A stretch of DNA of 64,000 nt from Natronosporangium hydrolyticum. Lineage in GTDB: Bacteria; Actinomycetota; Actinomycetes; Mycobacteriales; Micromonosporaceae. This document shows positions 63,961 through 64,000 of the stretch, piece after piece; positions within the stretch are counted from its first letter, which is position 1, and the number at the start of each line of letters is the position of its first letter. The notes beneath the pieces were generated by a model that had not been told where the DNA came from, did not search any database, and saw only the letters and a program-made list of their open reading frames with translations. The position numbers and the translations under genes were made by a program. Location: the NCBI RefSeq assembly GCF_016925615.1, contig NZ_CP070499.1:3844001-3908000 (forward strand). The letters are read 5' to 3'.

Positions 63961-64000
63961 GTAAGGAGGGCTCTCCGCACCGAGCCCCGTCTAGTCTCCG
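63961..64000. other. Right edge of window, no feature seen
   Basis: No supported coding sequence or motif is visible here. Confidence 0.4.

Noticed and set aside
1-64000. tRNA, rRNA or CRISPR elements
   Set aside because: No cloverleaf, ribosomal or regularly spaced repeat pattern was found by eye; a covariance-model scan would be needed to exclude small RNAs.

Overview
The window is very GC-rich, densely coding DNA with frequent GTG starts and overlapping stop/start pairs. It carries a conservon (cvn) operon, HrdB/SigA and SigB sigma factors, DUF3039/DUF3093/DUF3099/DUF3159/DUF3710/DUF4193 proteins, a Cei-like protein and a type II NADH dehydrogenase. Together these indicate a filamentous or related actinomycete. 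Micromonosporales is my best guess, but that is inference. No rRNA, tRNA, CRISPR array or transposase was seen.

Layout. 1-8.4 kb: the end of a glycosyltransferase gene, two tandem membrane proteins sharing an almost identical N-terminal PPPGW module, an M3 oligopeptidase and a large secreted endonuclease. 8.4-11.1 kb: an FAD reductase plus a CFA-type methyltransferase, matching the 10-methyl fatty acid (tuberculostearic-type) pair. 11.5-17.1 kb: a conservon operon with an additional fifth gene, then a double-UspA protein. 17.2-24.2 kb: a CrtI-like oxidoreductase, NDH-2, a PfpI protein, dxs and a two-gene TrkA (CeoBC) system. 24.3-33.7 kb: an APC permease, DUF3159, OB-fold, DUF3710, dut, DUF3093, DUF4193, cei, suhB and sigA. 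This is the gene order I recall around Rv2690-Rv2703 of Mycobacterium tuberculosis, without ppgK. 33.9-40.5 kb: a helicase, small conserved actinobacterial genes, mgtE, dtd and sigB. 40.5-45.9 kb: a sulfurtransferase/AcuC/Pat-type lysine (de)acetylation operon and a DtxR-family regulator.

46.0-51.9 kb is the accessory stretch. It starts with an orphan antitoxin whose PIN toxin is cut off after about seven codons, followed by a frameshifted regulator remnant. Next comes a visibly AT-richer three-gene cassette on the minus strand. Its first gene encodes a 403-residue protein with a CxxC (DCC-like) N-terminal domain, an internal twin-arginine signal and a C-terminal domain with 18 cysteines in 77 residues, ending in Ser-Thr. 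The second encodes a small two-helix membrane protein coupled by ATGA, and the third a dehydroquinate-synthase/iron-alcohol-dehydrogenase superfamily enzyme. I read this as a candidate secreted cysteine-rich peptide (bacteriocin/RiPP-like) system. It is followed by a DsbA/FrnE-type gene lying between two copies of the 3' end of a small-multidrug-export gene.

52.0-63.8 kb is an L-rhamnose catabolic locus: a CUT1-type importer (DUF624 protein, lipoprotein, two permeases, no ATPase), a LacI regulator, a promoter flanked by two palindromic candidate operators, then mutarotase, isomerase, a bifunctional rhamnulose-phosphate aldolase/lactaldehyde dehydrogenase, rhamnulokinase and a GH51 arabinofuranosidase. 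Several convergent gene pairs in the window are separated by long perfect hairpins that probably act as bidirectional terminators.
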